DNA of 7,403 nucleotides. Origin: Pseudomonadota bacterium. Lineage in GTDB: Bacteria; Pseudomonadota; Gammaproteobacteria; Xanthomonadales; Xanthomonadaceae. Positions 5,887-7,403 of this stretch are shown here, piece by piece. The stretch spans positions 1-7,403 of the forward strand of contig JAFAFD010000101.1 in the NCBI GenBank assembly GCA_023423675.1, given 5' to 3'. Both the position numbers and the translations under genes were made by a program. Numbering within the stretch: position 1 is the stretch's first letter; every line of letters starts with the position of its first letter. The notes under the pieces are model-generated. The model had not been told where the DNA came from, did not search any database, and saw only the letters and a program-made list of their open reading frames with translations.

Positions 5887-6019
5887 GTAGAGCCGAGCCC
5901 ATGCTCGGCTGGCTTTGCTTTTGTAGAGTCGAGCCATGCTCGACTGGCTTTGCTTTTGTAGAGTCGAGCCATGCTCGACTGCTTTGAGCAGGAGCAGCCG
6001 AGCGTGGGCTCGGCTCTAC
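5887..6019. repeat. SMAG (GTAG-type REP) palindrome cluster, four units
   Basis: Four short palindromes with a GTAG head fill the gap between the convergent 91-residue gene and dmeF. Units 1 (5887-5911), 2 (5923-5946) and 3 (5958-5981) are direct repeats at a spacing of 36 and 35 bp. The first two are followed by an identical 11-base spacer, GCTTTGCTTTT. Unit 4 (5995-6019) is inverted and ends in CTAC. Each forms an 8-bp stem: AGCCGAGC in units 1 and 4, AGTCGAGC in units 2 and 3, with loops of 3-4 bases. This matches the SMAG family of S. maltophilia, which is mobilised by RAYT transposases (known for the family). Location between converging genes suggests mRNA 3'-end protection or transcript termination for both. 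Confidence 0.88.
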
Positions 6020-6039
6020 CGAAGAGCAGACCCGCACCC

Positions 6040-7047
6040 TCACGCCGTGCGATGGATCTCCAGCGTCACATGCACCAGCTCTTCGTGCACGGCCAGCGCC
6101 CTGCGCAGCTGGTCGGCATCCAGGTCGGCATCGCTGGTAACCACGCTGGCAGCCACCGCGTACTTGCCGCGGCCCACCTGCCAAACGTGCAGATCGGCCA
6201 GGAGCGCCGGCCACGGGCCCTGTTCGATCACTTCGCGCACTTCAGCTACCACCGGCGCATCCATCTGCGCATCCAGCAGCACGCGACCGCTGTCGCGCAG
6301 CAGGCCGACCGCCCAGACCGTCACCAGCACCGCACCGACCAGGCCCATTACCGGGTCCAGCCAGGCGGCGCCCCACAGCTTGCCGCCCAGCAGGGCGACG
6401 ATGGCCAGCACCGAGGTCGCGGCGTCGGCCAGCACGTGCATGTAGGCCGAGCGCAGGTTGAGGTCATGTCCGTGCGCGTGGCCATGCGCATGCCCATGGG
6501 GGTGATCGTGGTCATGGTGGCCATGGTCGTGGCCATGCGCATGGCCATGCCCGTGCCCGTGATGAGGGTGGGCGTGGCCCGGGCTGTCGTGCAGCCACCA
6601 GGCGCACAGCAGGTTCACGCCCAGGCCGACCACGGCGATGAGGATGGCCTCGTCGTAGTGGATGGGCGCCGGTACCCACAGGCGCTGCAGCGACTGCACG
6701 GCCATCAGTGCGGCCACGCCGAGCAGGGCGATGGCACTGGTGTAGCCGGCCAGGATCTCGATCTTCCAGGTGCCGAAGGCAAAGCGCGGGTCGTGCGCAT
6801 AGCGCCGCGCGCAGCGGTAGGCGAACACCGAGAGGCCGAGCGCCAGGGCGTGCGAACTCATGTGCCAGCCATCGGCCAGCACGGCCATGGAGTTGAACCA
6901 CCAGCCACCGAAGATCTCGATGAACATCATGCTGACGGTGAGCCACATGGCGCGGCGGGTATTGCGTTCGGCCAGCGGATTGCCGTCGTCGAACCGGTGG
7001 TCGTGGCGGCGGGAGGCGGCGAGGGCGTCCAGGTGCATGGGGGGCAT
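6040..7047 (-). CDS. dmeF: Co2+/Ni2+ efflux transporter DmeF (cation diffusion facilitator)
   Basis: This inner-membrane cation diffusion facilitator exports divalent metals from the cytoplasm by proton antiport; DmeF-type members mainly confer Co2+ and Ni2+ tolerance. The subfamily signature is clear. HDHRFDDGNPLAERNTR (15-31) precedes helix 1, and ADGWHMSSH in helix 2 carries Asp59, His62 and His66. RFAFGTWKIEILAG (88-101) leads into helix 3, and YMHVLAD in helix 5 carries His204 and Asp208 of the transport site. Between helices 4 and 5 is a cytoplasmic loop with 20 His in residues 158-194. LHVWQVGRGKYA and HVTLEIHRTA mark the C-terminal domain. The start is uncertain: ATG 7047 (335 aa) or ATG 7038 (MHLDALAASRRHDH) are both plausible, with no Shine-Dalgarno. 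ATG 7071 lies inside the operator, and the longer frame to 7293 crosses the repressor gene and is rejected. It is divergent from dmeR and presumably repressed by it. Confidence 0.95.
   Translation of the reverse strand: MPPMHLDALAASRRHDHRFDDGNPLAERNTRRAMWLTVSMMFIEIFGGWWFNSMAVLADGWHMSSHALALGLSVFAYRCARRYAHDPRFAFGTWKIEILAGYTSAIALLGVAALMAVQSLQRLWVPAPIHYDEAILIAVVGLGVNLLCAWWLHDSPGHAHPHHGHGHGHAHGHDHGHHDHDHPHGHAHGHAHGHDLNLRSAYMHVLADAATSVLAIVALLGGKLWGAAWLDPVMGLVGAVLVTVWAVGLLRDSGRVLLDAQMDAPVVAEVREVIEQGPWPALLADLHVWQVGRGKYAVAASVVTSDADLDADQLRRALAVHEELVHVTLEIHRTA
6466..6576 (-). repeat. His-rich loop with short internal DNA repeats
   Basis: These bases encode dmeF residues 158-194, mostly H-G-H and H-A-H steps. 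At the DNA level the 16-mer CGTGGCCATGCGCATG occurs exactly twice (6477-6492 and 6528-6543), 51 bp apart and therefore in frame (17 codons). Such loops bind metal in the cytoplasm in related transporters, and the repeats could expand or contract without a frameshift. Confidence 0.75.
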
Positions 7048-7061
7048 TCGTGAGTGGAAGG

Positions 7062-7086
7062 ATACCCCCATAGGGTATACGATACC
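7062..7086. promoter_or_regulatory. CsoR/RcnR-class operator with three half-sites
   Basis: ATACCC (7062-7067), a 5-base spacer CCATA and GGGTAT (7073-7078) form an inverted repeat, ATACCCCCATAGGGTAT. This is the layout of CsoR/RcnR-family operators; from memory it is one base away from the core of the B. subtilis CsoR site. A third half-site ATACC (7082-7086) pairs with the middle one as GGTAT-ACG-ATACC. It lies between the dmeF start (7047 or 7038) and the dmeR start (7090), so a bound repressor would cover both promoters. Confidence 0.8.
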
Positions 7087-7089
7087 GCC

Positions 7090-7374
7090 ATGGCACATGT
7101 ACACAAGAACCGGAAACAACTGCTGACCCGGGTGCGCCGCATCGGCGGCCAGGTGGCAGCGCTGGAACAGGCACTGGACCGCCCCGAGGGGGCGGCGGGT
7201 GACTGCGCGGACGTGCTGGTGCAGGTGGCGGCCGTGCGCGGCGCTGCCCACAGCCTGCTGATGGAGCTGCTGCACGAGCACCTGCAGGAACACGTGGTGG
7301 CCGCCGAGGACCCGCAGCAGCGGGCCGCCGAGGCCGAAGTGCTGGTCGAGCTGCTGCGCCGCTACGGCAAATGA
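7090..7374 (+). CDS. dmeR: Ni/Co-sensing repressor DmeR/RcnR (FrmR/CsoR family), 94 aa
   Basis: This is a small all-helical repressor of the CsoR/RcnR/FrmR family, which works as a tetramer in the cytoplasm and leaves DNA on binding its ligand. The N-terminal KNRKQLLTRVRRIGGQVAALEQAL is the family's DNA-binding helix region. DCADVLVQVAAVRGA is the core helix. RcnR binds Ni/Co through His3, Cys35, His60 and His64; here His3 (MAH), Cys39, His64 and His68 (HEHLQEHVV) occupy these places, with a 4-residue insertion before the Cys. This set separates it from Cu-sensing CsoR (Cys-His-Cys) and argues for Ni2+/Co2+. The start MAHVHK at 7090 gives the needed His3; the in-frame ATG at 7054 would run through the operator. 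No Shine-Dalgarno is visible, and the operator ends three bases before the ATG, so the transcript may be leaderless. It likely represses both itself and dmeF. Confidence 0.92.
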   Translation: MAHVHKNRKQLLTRVRRIGGQVAALEQALDRPEGAAGDCADVLVQVAAVRGAAHSLLMELLHEHLQEHVVAAEDPQQRAAEAEVLVELLRRYGK

Positions 7375-7378
7375 CCCG

Positions 7379-7403
7379 GTAGTGCCGGCCGCTGGCCGGC
7401 AAC
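7379..7403 (+). repeat. SMAG-type palindrome at the right edge
   Basis: GTAG (7379-7382) is followed by TGCCGGCC (7383-7390), loop GCT, and GGCCGGCA (7394-7401): a perfect 8-bp stem with a 3-base loop. It begins 4 bases after the dmeR stop and has the same layout as the cluster at 5887-6019 but a different stem sequence, so it belongs to another subgroup. It may protect or end the dmeR transcript. Further units may lie beyond the window. Confidence 0.8.

Noticed and set aside
5887..6019. CRISPR-like array with about 35-bp period
   Set aside because: The repeats are short palindromes, the spacers are 11 bases and identical, and one unit is inverted. No cas gene is in the window. It fits SMAG/REP elements.
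5971..7053. Long open frame of 360 residues on the plus strand
   Set aside because: It is antisense to dmeF, which has clear family motifs. The His-rich loop read backwards gives a Met/Val run typical of a shadow frame.
7048..7293. N-terminal extension of DmeF to 417 residues
   Set aside because: The extension would be antisense to dmeR and cross the operator. The DmeF family begins near the HDHRFD segment.
1..7403. A new multi-gene defence, secretion or biosynthetic system
   Set aside because: No nuclease, toxin-antitoxin, integrase, phage or biosynthetic core gene was found. The neighbouring genes change strand often and do not form one coherent operon.

Overview
The window is high-GC DNA from a gammaproteobacterium of the Xanthomonadaceae, most likely Stenotrophomonas. 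The best clue is a cluster of GTAG-headed palindromes (5887-6019, and one more at the right edge). They look like the SMAG repetitive extragenic palindromes described in Stenotrophomonas maltophilia. The Co/Ni efflux transporter and the general gene style fit too. Genus is inferred from memory of these families, not from a database search.

Left part (1-2121): the C-terminal part of an alpha/beta hydrolase of the haloperoxidase type runs in from the left edge, followed by a 56-residue basic protein (468-638). This converges on a minus-strand two-helix membrane protein of unknown function (643-1335), and a perfect 12-bp hairpin covers both stop codons. A 129-bp divergent region then leads to a four-helix membrane protein of unknown function (1465-2121).

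Middle (2155-5874): kptA, an NAD+-dependent RNA 2'-phosphotransferase, and a secreted NodB-type polysaccharide deacetylase point right. They converge on a leftward SAM-dependent methyltransferase (3786-4628) whose motifs recall the archaeal COG2521 family. Upstream of it, also leftward, are a small exported protein (4704-5027) and a lipoprotein (5094-5510). Divergent from the lipoprotein is a 91-residue membrane protein (5599-5874).

Right part (5875-7403): the SMAG cluster fills the gap between the converging 91-residue gene and dmeF. dmeF (6040-7047, minus) is a cation diffusion facilitator with a strikingly His-rich cytoplasmic loop. It is divergent from a dmeR/rcnR-type repressor (7090-7374, plus) that keeps the His-Cys-His-His Ni/Co ligand set. 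The 42 bp between the two starts hold a CsoR/RcnR-class operator, ATACCC-N5-GGGTAT, plus a third half-site. This is a self-contained metal-sensing and efflux module: repressor, operator and pump.

No convincing undescribed multi-gene system is visible. Most of the window is ordinary chromosome with several uncharacterised membrane or exported proteins. The most interesting points are the three-half-site operator with apparently leaderless starts, the SMAG cluster whose outer copies can pair with each other, and the archaeal-looking methyltransferase.
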